A stretch of DNA of 6,212 nucleotides from an uncultured Clostridia bacterium. GTDB taxonomy: Bacteria; Bacillota; Clostridia; TANB77; CAG-508. Location: the NCBI GenBank assembly GCA_944390505.1, contig CALXQF010000079.1, positions 1-6,212 of the forward strand, written 5' to 3'. Position 1 is the first letter of the stretch. Every line of letters begins with the position of its first letter. Shown one piece after another: positions 1 to 5,483 of the stretch. A model generated the notes under the pieces. The model saw only the letters and a program-made list of their open reading frames with translations. It ran no database searches and was not told the origin of the DNA. Both the position numbers and the translations under genes were made by a program.

Positions 1-781
1 TATTGTGTATTGTGTAGTAATTTGATTCAAAAACTCTTTTACTGTTGTATTTGGATTAATTCCTGTAATTTCATCTCCAATTATATTTAGCTTTTCATTA
101 AATTCAATTGTTCCTTCTGGTAATTCTGGTATTACCTTGATTGCAATTTGTTTTTCAAAACTACCTTCTTGTGTAACTACCTTTACAAATGTACTTCCTG
201 CTTGATTAGCAGTTATTTTTCCGTTAGAGTCAACACTTGCAATTGTGTTATTATTTGAAGAATAGTCTACGCTTTGGTTGTTAGCATCTTCTGGCAAAAT
301 AATTGGTATCACTTGATATTCTTCCCCTACTTGCAGTGTAAGTTCTTCTTTTTTCAATTGCAGTCCTGTTACTTTACTATATACACTTACTTGAATACTT
401 CCTGTTACACCATTTTTTGCTTTAGCAGTAATTGTTGCTGTTCCTGAACTAACTCCTAGTAATTTTCCTGTGCTGTCTACACTAACTACTTGGGAATTGC
501 TAGATGTATAAGCTAATTTCTGGGTATTTGCTTCTTTTGGTAAAATTTCTACTTGGAGCGAAACACTTTCATTTTTTTGAATGGTTGTGTTATCTAATGA
601 TAAATTAATTTGCTCTACTTGTGGTTCTGTGACAATTGCTAAATAATTTTGGAAAACATATCCCACAATTCCATTTTCTAGTTTTACTCTGTCCCACAAT
701 TCTCCTGTTTGTTTTCCTTTAGCAATTCTTGTAATCACATCATCTTTGGTAACTGATGTAATAATTTCATAAGAAGTTCCG
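1..781 (-). pseudogene. C-terminal continuation of the glucosaminidase in a shifted frame: SH3 remainder plus two Big_2 domains, open at the left edge
   Basis: Reading from 780 down to 1 gives 260 stop-free codons. They begin GTSYEIITSV and exactly complete the SH3 domain broken off upstream (expected junction RSGP-GTSYE), with WDRVKLENGIVGYV as the SH3 core. Residues about 55-134 and 137-216 are two bacterial Ig-like (Big_2) domains, each with the hallmark pattern: YTSSNSQVVSVDSTGKL then GTATITAKA, and YSSNNNTIASVDSNGKI then GSTFVKV. After a short linker (IPELPEG) comes a small region, FNEKLNIIGDEITGINPNTT, of a kind that in clostridial surface proteins often precedes a C-terminal dockerin; no dockerin is visible here. 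I see no in-frame ATG and no Shine-Dalgarno, so independent translation is unlikely. Removing one base (the G at 781 on the plus strand, C in the coding strand) would rejoin it to the 767-1942 gene, giving a protein of at least 647 residues. It is listed as broken because the sequence as given is frameshifted; an assembly or sequencing error would restore one intact gene. Confidence 0.75.
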
Positions 782-1942
782 AGGACCGCTTCTTACATTT
801 AAAGTTGTAGTTACATCTGCATATACTTTGGTATTGTCTGTAGTATAATCACTACTAGAAATAGCTGGACTTGTGCAAGGAAGTTCTGGCATATTGTTAT
901 ACACTGGTATGACAAAAGAAATGCTAGAATCTAACATATTACTATTAGAATATCCATTATAGATTAATTTTGATTCACTATATGGGGCTAGTACATTTGT
1001 CATATATTGATGCCAAAACAATTCTCCTCCGTTTTTGTCGCTTACATGAAACTTTTGAAGATAAATGGTATCTTGCCCTAGATTAATATAACTAGAACCT
1101 ATAAAAATTCCGCCACCAGTAATGGCTCTTTCTTTGGTATTCCATGGAATTAAATATTTATTTTTTGTAGCAGTACTTGCTCCTTTTCCATCTTTGGCAT
1201 ATTGCAAACCATTTTTAATGGCTCCCATTGGTTCAGAAGAACTAGTTGCGCCAATATTGTAAAAATTATATAATCCCTCATATCCAGCAACTGTACCACT
1301 AATAGAAGAATGAGATAAAAATGGTCCTACCTCTTGTTTAATGCGGGATGCTAAATGAAACCCACTTACTTGCGAAGTTTTGGCCGCTTTTAAAATTAAA
1401 TCTGAATATTTTTCTGTCATTACTATATTACTTCCACTTGCCGTTTTATATTCTACAATTCTGTTATAAAACTCTGTACCATATAGAATTTTTTCAATAT
1501 TAGAAGTAGAATTAGTAGAAGAATTATAGGAAAGTTCCTCAAATTGAAATATTCTTACATCATTTAAAAAATTTCTAGAATCCATTGCAAACTCCACTGC
1601 TGCTCTTGAACAATCTACCCAGCCCGCATCTATTTCAACATTGTACTCACCTGGTTTTGTATTTTTCCAATTATCTGAATAGGATTTTGGCACCAAATTT
1701 TTTCCATAAATATTTTCTTGGTCAATCACATATTTCCAATCTAAATTAGTATATAGAGCTTTAAACTCCCAATTGGGATATTTTTTCTTTAATTCATCTA
1801 TATATGGCTTGTAACTTGCTGGAAAATCACTAGATAACTTCATTCCTTCTTCTGCTGTATCTTTTGAAAACACAGCAAATAGTAGAAGAAATATGGCTAC
1901 TAAAATAATGATTGTCAGTAAAATGATTTTACTTTTTTTCAT
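767..1942 (-). CDS. Beta-N-acetylglucosaminidase (GH73/LytD type), N-terminal part ending at a frameshift
   Basis: This is a peptidoglycan hydrolase expected to cut the glycan strand next to N-acetylglucosamine at the cell surface. From the ATG at 1942 it has 391 residues: a lysine start and hydrophobic segment (about 5-25, signal peptide or anchor), then a catalytic region. Recognisable landmarks are IDAGWVDCSRAAVEFAMDSR (about 104-123), ASRIKQEVG (198-206, with E204 the likely catalytic glutamate), GLYNFYNIGA (223-232) and AITGGGIFIGSSYINLGQ (about 273-290), all typical of LytD-like glucosaminidases. An SH3 domain opens near residue 373 (YADVTTTLNVRSGP) but is cut after P387, where an extra base at about 781 puts translation into a stop at 767-769. 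The missing half continues in the next frame (see 1-781). I chose 1942 over the ATG at 1966 because the AAAGGAG at 1956-1962 precedes it and the signal sequence begins there, although the 13-base spacing is long. The start is 32 bases after the sortase stop, so co-transcription is likely. The family call is firm. Whether the frameshift is real is open. Confidence 0.85.
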   Translation of the reverse strand: MKKSKIILLTIIILVAIFLLLFAVFSKDTAEEGMKLSSDFPASYKPYIDELKKKYPNWEFKALYTNLDWKYVIDQENIYGKNLVPKSYSDNWKNTKPGEYNVEIDAGWVDCSRAAVEFAMDSRNFLNDVRIFQFEELSYNSSTNSTSNIEKILYGTEFYNRIVEYKTASGSNIVMTEKYSDLILKAAKTSQVSGFHLASRIKQEVGPFLSHSSISGTVAGYEGLYNFYNIGATSSSEPMGAIKNGLQYAKDGKGASTATKNKYLIPWNTKERAITGGGIFIGSSYINLGQDTIYLQKFHVSDKNGGELFWHQYMTNVLAPYSESKLIYNGYSNSNMLDSSISFVIPVYNNMPELPCTSPAISSSDYTTDNTKVYADVTTTLNVRSGPRNFL

Positions 1943-1955
1943 TTCTACTACTTTT

Positions 1956-1962
1956 CTCCTTT
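1956..1962 (-). promoter_or_regulatory. Ribosome binding site for the glucosaminidase
   Basis: The coding strand reads AAAGGAG, 13 bases ahead of the ATG at 1942. It lies inside the reading frame that would start at the ATG at 1966, which itself has only a weak GGA ahead of it. This argues for translation from 1942, where the lysine-rich signal sequence begins. The spacing is longer than ideal, so 1966 is not excluded. Confidence 0.5.
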
Positions 1963-1974
1963 CCATAGTTCCAA

Positions 1975-2625
1975 CTAAATAATACCATTTGTATTTATGG
2001 TAATTGATGGATTATCCGCCCTCGCTTTAATAATAATTCTTTTACTTGAATAATCACTGCAGGTAATTAAAGTAAGTTCCATATTTCCATTAGTGTCTTG
2101 CGAAAGTGGCTGAGTTTGTTTTGGATCTGCTTTATATTTGTCATATATTGTATAATGTACGGATCCATTGTAATCATCTGTTAATACCATTTCATCTCCT
2201 ATTTCTAATTCTCCTAATTTGCTAAACATATTTTTCGTAATGTAATTGTGTCCTGCAATGCAATAATTTCCTACCTCATTTGGTTCAGCTCCATAGTATT
2301 TGGATACACATACTTCCATTCCTGCTTTGCTATATTCTTTTAACACATAAGTATCTATATCTAATTTATCAATCTCTAGTTTTGCATCTACTGCATATCC
2401 TTTATATTCTTTATCCACTAATTTTAAGTCTATCTTTTCTTGCTTTTTTTGTTTTGTTTGTTCTGTTTCTATATTTGTTTCATCTTTTGATATTTTCTCT
2501 AATTGCTCTTCTGTTTCACTAGCCGAATAATCCTTTATTTGCCATTCTTGATAAATTTGGATTCCTGCATAAATCACAATTCCAAAGATTAATAATAATA
2601 AAGTTTTACTTAAAAATTTTTTCAT
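1975..2625 (-). CDS. Sortase (transpeptidase), membrane anchored
   Basis: Sortases cleave a C-terminal sorting signal between T and G of LPXTG-like motifs and join the protein to the cell wall or to another subunit. From the ATG at 2625 the protein has 216 residues. It starts MKKFLSK and has one membrane segment (about 8-25). A charged, probably helical linker rich in E, K and Q follows (about 35-68), then the sortase beta-barrel. The catalytic residues are visible: H126 in CIAGHN, C189 in LTLITCSDY and R196 in SSKRIIIKA. I preferred 2625 to the ATG at 2634 because AAGGAA (2635-2640) sits 9 bases ahead of 2625 but directly abuts 2634. The gene lies downstream of an LPKTG protein, its obvious candidate substrate, and 32 bases upstream of the glucosaminidase, with which it is probably co-transcribed. 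The short C-terminal part and lone N-terminal anchor suit a class D-like or housekeeping sortase, but I cannot assign the class firmly. Confidence 0.92.
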   Translation of the reverse strand: MKKFLSKTLLLLIFGIVIYAGIQIYQEWQIKDYSASETEEQLEKISKDETNIETEQTKQKKQEKIDLKLVDKEYKGYAVDAKLEIDKLDIDTYVLKEYSKAGMEVCVSKYYGAEPNEVGNYCIAGHNYITKNMFSKLGELEIGDEMVLTDDYNGSVHYTIYDKYKADPKQTQPLSQDTNGNMELTLITCSDYSSKRIIIKARADNPSITINTNGII

Positions 2626-2634
2626 AATTTTCAT

Positions 2635-2640
2635 TTCCTT
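2635..2640 (-). promoter_or_regulatory. Ribosome binding site deciding the sortase start
   Basis: The coding strand reads AAGGAA. It is 9 bases from the ATG at 2625 and 0 bases from the ATG at 2634, so the downstream start is the functional one. Confidence 0.6.
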
Positions 2641-2731
2641 ATTTCTTAAAACTCATGTATCTTTCAAGTTCTTAATAATTATTTTATTTCTATATTTAAT
2701 TCATTTTTGCCTTAAGTATTAATTTAAGAAA

Positions 2732-2754
2732 TGGCTTTGAACTTATATAAGCCA
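2732..2754 (-). terminator. Weak terminator-like hairpin upstream of the sortase
   Basis: In the minus-strand RNA, UGGCUU (2754-2749) and AAGCCA (2737-2732) form a perfect 6-bp stem around an 11-base loop, followed by UUUCUUAAAUU. The stem is short and the loop large, so this could be a weak terminator separating the cohesin-like gene from the sortase, or nothing. I see no convincing promoter between here and the sortase, which would be needed if it terminates fully. Confidence 0.3.
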
Positions 2755-2812
2755 ACACCCAAAAAGTATTATTATTCTACCAATTAATTTAAGTAAATAA
2801 TTTTATGTAATG

Positions 2813-2839
2813 AGAACTGTCCTATTTTAGAACAGTCCT
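2813..2839 (-). terminator. Hairpin just after the LPKTG gene, weak U-tract
   Basis: Six bases past the stop codon the minus-strand RNA reads AGGACUGUUCU, a five-base AAAAU loop, then AGGACAGUUCU. This folds into an 11-bp stem using two G-U pairs; the plus-strand RNA would have A-C mismatches instead, so the structure favours the minus-strand transcript. The tail (CAUUACAUAAAAUUAUUU) is not a clean U-run. It may be a partial terminator or a 3'-end stabiliser that lowers sortase expression relative to the abundant surface protein. Confidence 0.45.
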
Positions 2840-2845
2840 GTTATT

Positions 2846-3907
2846 TTAGTCTTTTTTTCTAATGACAAAGAAATATGCAATTACTAAAATACCAATTGAC
2901 AAGAAAATAATGGCATATTGTGTATTACCTGTTTTAGGTAATGTTTCTGGCATTTCTTCTGTATTATTCTCTGGAGTTGTTGTTTCACCAGAAGGTGTAG
3001 TTGGTTCTTCTTCCTCTGGAGGAACTATTGGTTCTTCATCAGTTACTGGTGTTTCACTAACTGTGAAAGAAAAATCTTTTTGTACTACTACTGCGTCAGA
3101 GTCATCTCTATCAACGATTTTGATGTTAATAGTGTAATCTCCCACTTCACTAAATTCACCTCTTAAAGCTAATTCTTGTCTTACATCTTTTCCACCAAGT
3201 GCATATCCATCAGGTTCTCCCCAGCCATTTTGAATTAAGTCTAATTCTACGTCTTGTTCATTGGTTGTTAATAATTGAACTGTTGCAACATCAGATGGTT
3301 TTGCAGTTACTTCAGCTGTCATTCTTAAATGGTCATAGTTTTTTCCCATGCTAGATTCTGTAATTAATGTCATATCTTTTTGTACATTTGGCTTTATAGT
3401 TCCGTCATATTCTAAACTTAAAGTATAGTCCACATAATTTGGTTCTACTAATACATCTTTTTCAATTGGAACTAGAATATCATCATAAGTAACTGATGCA
3501 TCTCCATTTGCCATTCCTTCTAGTGTAACGGCAAAGTCTGTTGGATTAGAAGTAATAATAGAATCTTTTGCTTTAAAAGTAATTGTTGCATTATCTCTTG
3601 TATTGCTTCCTCCTGACGAATCATAAAATACAAGTTTTACTTTTGAATCTTGATCATTTGGAGTTCCTCCATCTGCAGAAACATAATCAAAAATGGCATT
3701 ATCGTAGTCAACACTGATTGTATAAGCACCTAAATCTGTTCCAAAATTAACTGTAAGAGTTACTTCTTCACCAGGTGCAATTTTGTCTTTGCTGACTTGT
3801 ACGTCTACACTTCCTAATGGTGTAGATGCCTTAACATTGCTAGCAGTAAAAAAGATAACTGACATAAGTAATACAAATGCTGTTAAAACATACAATACTT
3901 TTTTCAT
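2846..3907 (-). CDS. LPKTG-anchored surface protein with a cohesin-like domain
   Basis: This is a secreted, wall-anchored protein, probably a docking or scaffold receptor. From the ATG at 3907 it has 353 residues. A signal peptide (1-27, likely cut after NVKA) is followed by a cohesin-like domain at about 32-148: VDVQVSKDKIAPGEEVTLTV, YTISVDYDNAIFDYVSA and NATITFKAKD match the strand pattern of the cohesin family, whose members bind dockerins. A second beta-rich, Ig-like domain spans about 158-284. It is followed by an acidic Pro/Glu/Thr linker (about 285-321) that would span the wall, then the sorting signal LPKTG (323-327), a hydrophobic segment (331-348) and the basic tail RKKD. The start at 3907 is supported by AAAGGA six bases upstream; the in-frame ATG at 3946 would put extra residues ahead of the signal peptide and lies inside the leader palindrome. 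The sortase downstream is the likely anchoring enzyme. The cohesin assignment rests on pattern and is less certain than the LPXTG call. Confidence 0.9.
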   Translation of the reverse strand: MKKVLYVLTAFVLLMSVIFFTASNVKASTPLGSVDVQVSKDKIAPGEEVTLTVNFGTDLGAYTISVDYDNAIFDYVSADGGTPNDQDSKVKLVFYDSSGGSNTRDNATITFKAKDSIITSNPTDFAVTLEGMANGDASVTYDDILVPIEKDVLVEPNYVDYTLSLEYDGTIKPNVQKDMTLITESSMGKNYDHLRMTAEVTAKPSDVATVQLLTTNEQDVELDLIQNGWGEPDGYALGGKDVRQELALRGEFSEVGDYTINIKIVDRDDSDAVVVQKDFSFTVSETPVTDEEPIVPPEEEEPTTPSGETTTPENNTEEMPETLPKTGNTQYAIIFLSIGILVIAYFFVIRKKD

Positions 3908-3913
3908 TTTGAT

Positions 3914-3919
3914 TCCTTT
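3914..3919 (-). promoter_or_regulatory. Ribosome binding site deciding the LPKTG protein start
   Basis: The coding strand reads AAAGGA with six bases before the ATG at 3907, a near-ideal arrangement. The in-frame ATGs at 3946 and 3925 have no comparable site. Confidence 0.75.
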
Positions 3920-3921
3920 CT

Positions 3922-3962
3922 CCATTAAATTTAAATTTTTGATCAAAAAAACAGTTTAATGG
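3922..3962 (-). promoter_or_regulatory. Nested palindrome in the leader of the LPKTG gene
   Basis: Outer arms CCATTAAA (3922-3929) and TTTAATGG (3955-3962) are perfect inverted repeats. They enclose a nearly concentric perfect palindrome, TTTTTGATCAAAAA (3936-3949). In the minus-strand transcript the structure ends two bases before the AAAGGA ribosome binding site. It could be an operator, a hairpin that tunes translation, or a 5' stabiliser of the mRNA. No promoter could be placed with confidence upstream of it: bases 3963-4021 are A/T runs. Confidence 0.4.
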
Positions 3963-4021
3963 AACTATTTTTTCATTATTATTATGTGGATTTTTTTATT
4001 TTTTATTTTTCCAATTTTTAA

Positions 4022-4191
4022 AATAATTTTTGTGCAGAGAATTTCCTTAGTTTACTAAAATCAGAATTATTGTATTTACAAGAATTTGAATCAATAGAAC
4101 ATTTTAAGAAAGAATTAATTGAATAATTAAGGGCAAATTAAAAGGAATGAGTCCTGTAAATTACAGAATTCATTCCCAAAGAGTAGACTAA
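4022..4191 (+). pseudogene. Degraded C-terminus of an IS3-family transposase (OrfB, DDE integrase)
   Basis: From 4034 the frame reads AENFLSLLKSELLYLQEF then ESIEHFKKELIE and hits a stop at 4124-4126. This is the familiar block around the last catalytic glutamate of IS3-family OrfB (usually AENFFSLLKSE). The tail resumes in another frame from 4126: IKGKLKGMSPVNYRIHSQ then RVD, stopping at 4189-4191. The usual stretch between the two blocks (about LDYYNNKR, tyrosine and asparagine rich) is missing, so a small internal deletion has shifted the frame. The upstream transposase is absent: bases before 4022 are A/T-rich and show no further similarity. It cannot encode an active enzyme. Confidence 0.78.
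4144..4176 (-). terminator. Hairpin plus U-tract inside the IS remnant, likely terminator for the minus-strand gene upstream
   Basis: In minus-strand RNA, GGAAUGA (4176-4170) pairs with UCAUUCC (4150-4144). After one A-C mismatch the stem continues with UUCUGUA/UACAGGA, including one G-U, around a three-base loop. The next bases are UUUUAAUUU. This is a good intrinsic terminator shape for transcripts leaving the RecG-like gene, whose stop is about 100 bases upstream. On the plus strand the same hairpin is not followed by a U-run. Confidence 0.5.
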
Positions 4192-4210
4192 TATAAACTT
4201 AATCAAAAAG

Positions 4211-4235
4211 TGTCTAACTTTTTGGGTTCAGTTCA
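4211..4235 (+). repeat. Right terminal inverted repeat of the IS150-like remnant
   Basis: The sequence starts TGTCTAACTTTTTGGG and ends TTCAGTTCA, closing with the CA dinucleotide. Its reverse complement, beginning TGAACTGAACCC, has the form of IS150-group element ends. No left partner is present in the window. Confidence 0.65.
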
Positions 4236-4277
4236 TTTTAATCCAAATCTCTTTTTTTATTTTTTTTATTTTTATAT

Positions 4278-5306
4278 TTACTTTGAAATATATTTTTGAT
4301 TTCTGCTTGTTGGCTTATCTGGTATTGTCATTTGCAATTTTCCACTTTCAATTAATGGTTTTATATAATTTCTTTTTAAACTTTTACTACTTTTATATTC
4401 AAGTAGAAGCATTATTTCTACCATACTTTTAGGTTCTCTACAAATTTGCAATATTTTATTAAATTTATCTTCCTTTTTATCTTTGGTCTTTTTATCTTGG
4501 GTCTTTTTATCTTGGATCTTTTTGTCTTGGGTCTTTTTGTCTTGGGTCTTTTTGTCTTGGGTCTTTTTGTCTTGGGTCTTTTTATTATCTTCTAATTCTA
4601 TTGGATATAATTCTGGATATTCACCATTATAAAATGTAACAACAAAATCTTCTCTTTCATTAACAAATATTGGTTCTGGCAAATTAGCTTTTTTCATTTC
4701 ATCTAACATAGTCTTTATTCCTGTATGTCTATTTTCTAATACTCCCCCTAATACTTCTACTAACCTTACCATTGTCTTATTTCTAACTTCTACATTTATC
4801 TCTGGCTTTTTTATTTTTTCTATAGTATTATCTCCAAATAAGTTTCCAACATTTCTAAATTCAATTCGATCTTTATATACAGTAATTTTACTATATACGC
4901 TTTCTTTATATTGACTTAAATCACGGTGTAATAAAATATTTGATACAGCCTCTCTTAATCCCTCAATTGGATATTGTGGTAAATCTTCTCTTAACCCTGT
5001 TTGAGGATTTAATCTCATTCCTATCTTCATGTTTCTGTTTAAAAATCTAATGGTTTCTTTATACATTGTTGCAATATTTCCTTCAATTCGCTTATTATCT
5101 ATGAATCTTTCTCCTACTTTTCCCAATTCAGCTATTTCGAAACCAGGAACGACTATTGCTGCTATAAACCATTGCGGAAAATATTTTTGAGGATATATTC
5201 CAAATACCATTATTCCTGCAACTGTGGGAAATATCTTATTTTCTACTTTAGTAATAATTCCAGCATTTAATAATATTTCCTCTTTCTTGTATTTTTCTAA
5301 AGTCAT
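4278..5306 (-). CDS. N-terminally truncated AlbA_2/RecG-like ATP-binding transcriptional regulator (COG2865 type), probably decayed
   Basis: The 342 residues match the middle and C-terminal parts of the predicted regulators often annotated as RecG-related or putative DNA-binding domain proteins. FPTVAGIMVFGIYPQKYFPQ (26-45) is the usual core landmark. YPIEGLREAVSNILLHRDLS (112-131) is the GHKL-like ATP-binding N-box region, and ENRHTGIKTMLDEMKKANLP (191-210) the later glycine motif. Residues about 242-281 are a KKTQD-repeat linker, and 282-342 form a winged helix ending MTIPDKPTSRNQKYISK. The AlbA_2 domain that normally fills the first 130-200 residues is absent, and an in-frame stop lies just upstream of the ATG at 5306. 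That ATG lacks a good ribosome binding site, while a strong one serves a TTG at 5334 in another frame. This suggests an internal deletion near the 5' end. Any product would lack the usual N-terminal domain; function is doubtful. Confidence 0.72.
   Translation of the reverse strand: MTLEKYKKEEILLNAGIITKVENKIFPTVAGIMVFGIYPQKYFPQWFIAAIVVPGFEIAELGKVGERFIDNKRIEGNIATMYKETIRFLNRNMKIGMRLNPQTGLREDLPQYPIEGLREAVSNILLHRDLSQYKESVYSKITVYKDRIEFRNVGNLFGDNTIEKIKKPEINVEVRNKTMVRLVEVLGGVLENRHTGIKTMLDEMKKANLPEPIFVNEREDFVVTFYNGEYPELYPIELEDNKKTQDKKTQDKKTQDKKTQDKKIQDKKTQDKKTKDKKEDKFNKILQICREPKSMVEIMLLLEYKSSKSLKRNYIKPLIESGKLQMTIPDKPTSRNQKYISK
4471..4585 (-). repeat. 15-bp tandem repeat encoding a KKTQD linker
   Basis: The plus-strand unit GTCTTTTTGTCTTGG runs about seven and a half times in perfect register, with three exact copies at 4531-4575 and increasingly diverged copies toward 4471. 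It encodes KKTQD four times, then KKIQD, KKTQD, KKTKD and KKED. The unit is a multiple of three, so copy-number changes alter linker length without breaking the frame. Confidence 0.9.
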
Positions 5307-5342
5307 ACATAATCATGAAGTAAATTTCTCTCAAATTAAAAT

Positions 5343-5349
5343 CTCCTCT
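5343..5349 (-). promoter_or_regulatory. Strong Shine-Dalgarno pointing to an out-of-frame TTG at 5334
   Basis: The coding strand reads AGAGGAG, the best ribosome binding site in the window, eight bases before TTG at 5334. That start opens only 28 codons (LREIYFMIMYDFRKIQERGN and eight more), ending at 5248 in a frame different from the RecG-like gene. It is probably the original translation start of that gene, now separated from its body by a frame-changing deletion. Confidence 0.55.
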
Positions 5350-5390
5350 TATTTACTTTTTACTATTTTATCACATTTATTCACTTTTTT

Positions 5391-5419
5391 ATTATATACC
5401 ATAACATATATTTTGAAAA
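5391..5419 (-). promoter_or_regulatory. Sigma-A-type promoter for the RecG-like gene
   Basis: Minus strand: -35 TTTTCA (5419-5414), a 17-base spacer, and -10 TATAAT (5396-5391), with TGG shortly ahead of the -10. It lies between the galE terminator and the Shine-Dalgarno at 5343-5349, giving a leader of about 40 bases. This suggests the truncated gene may still be transcribed. Confidence 0.5.
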
Positions 5420-5423
5420 TAAA

Positions 5424-5469
5424 AAAATGTTCAAAAACAAATTTTTTATAATCTGCTTGTGAACATTTT
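5424..5469 (-). terminator. galE intrinsic terminator
   Basis: In minus-strand RNA, AAAAUGUUCA (5469-5460) and UGAACAUUUU (5433-5424) form a perfect 10-bp stem. A 26-base loop can pair partly (ACAA/UUGU), and UUUAUUUU follows. It sits about 15 bases after the galE stop. The stem is A/U-rich and the loop long, but the position and U-run fit. Confidence 0.6.
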
Positions 5470-5483
5470 CTGATACGAAATTT

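Larger units (their letters stand above)
4022..4235 (+). mobile_element. Remnant of an IS3-family (IS150-like) insertion sequence, right end only
   Basis: This stretch holds the C-terminal codons of an IS3-family transposase on the plus strand, followed by a right terminal repeat that ends TTTTTGGGTTCAGTTCA at 4235. The 5' two thirds of the element and its left repeat are missing, so no target duplication can be identified. It lies opposite to all surrounding genes, between the truncated RecG-like gene and the cohesin-like gene. The call comes from recognising the transposase tail and terminal repeat from memory; no database comparison was possible. Confidence 0.75.

Noticed and set aside
2280..2522. 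Open plus-strand frame of 80 codons opposite the sortase gene
   Set aside because: It is the antisense shadow of a sortase with catalytic H, C and R in place. The translated product is a leucine/tyrosine-rich artefact of A/T-rich DNA, and it has no ribosome binding site.
2862..3137. Open plus-strand frame opposite the linker of the LPKTG gene
   Set aside because: Its Ser/Gly/Val content mirrors the Pro/Glu/Thr linker codons on the other strand; no domain or start signal is visible.
3963..4021. A promoter for the LPKTG gene
   Set aside because: TTGGAA and CATAAT are present but 22 bases apart, too far; in such A/T runs other -10-like matches are uninformative.
4022..4235. An intact small plus-strand gene
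   Set aside because: Stops and a frame change interrupt it at 4124, and it matches only the end of a much longer transposase.
4471..4585. Possible CRISPR array
   Set aside because: The 15-bp units are contiguous with no spacers and encode an in-frame KKTQD peptide repeat.
5224..5451. Open plus-strand frame across the start of the RecG-like gene
   Set aside because: It overlaps the gene start, promoter and terminator on the other strand and yields a hydrophobic low-complexity product with no recognisable family.
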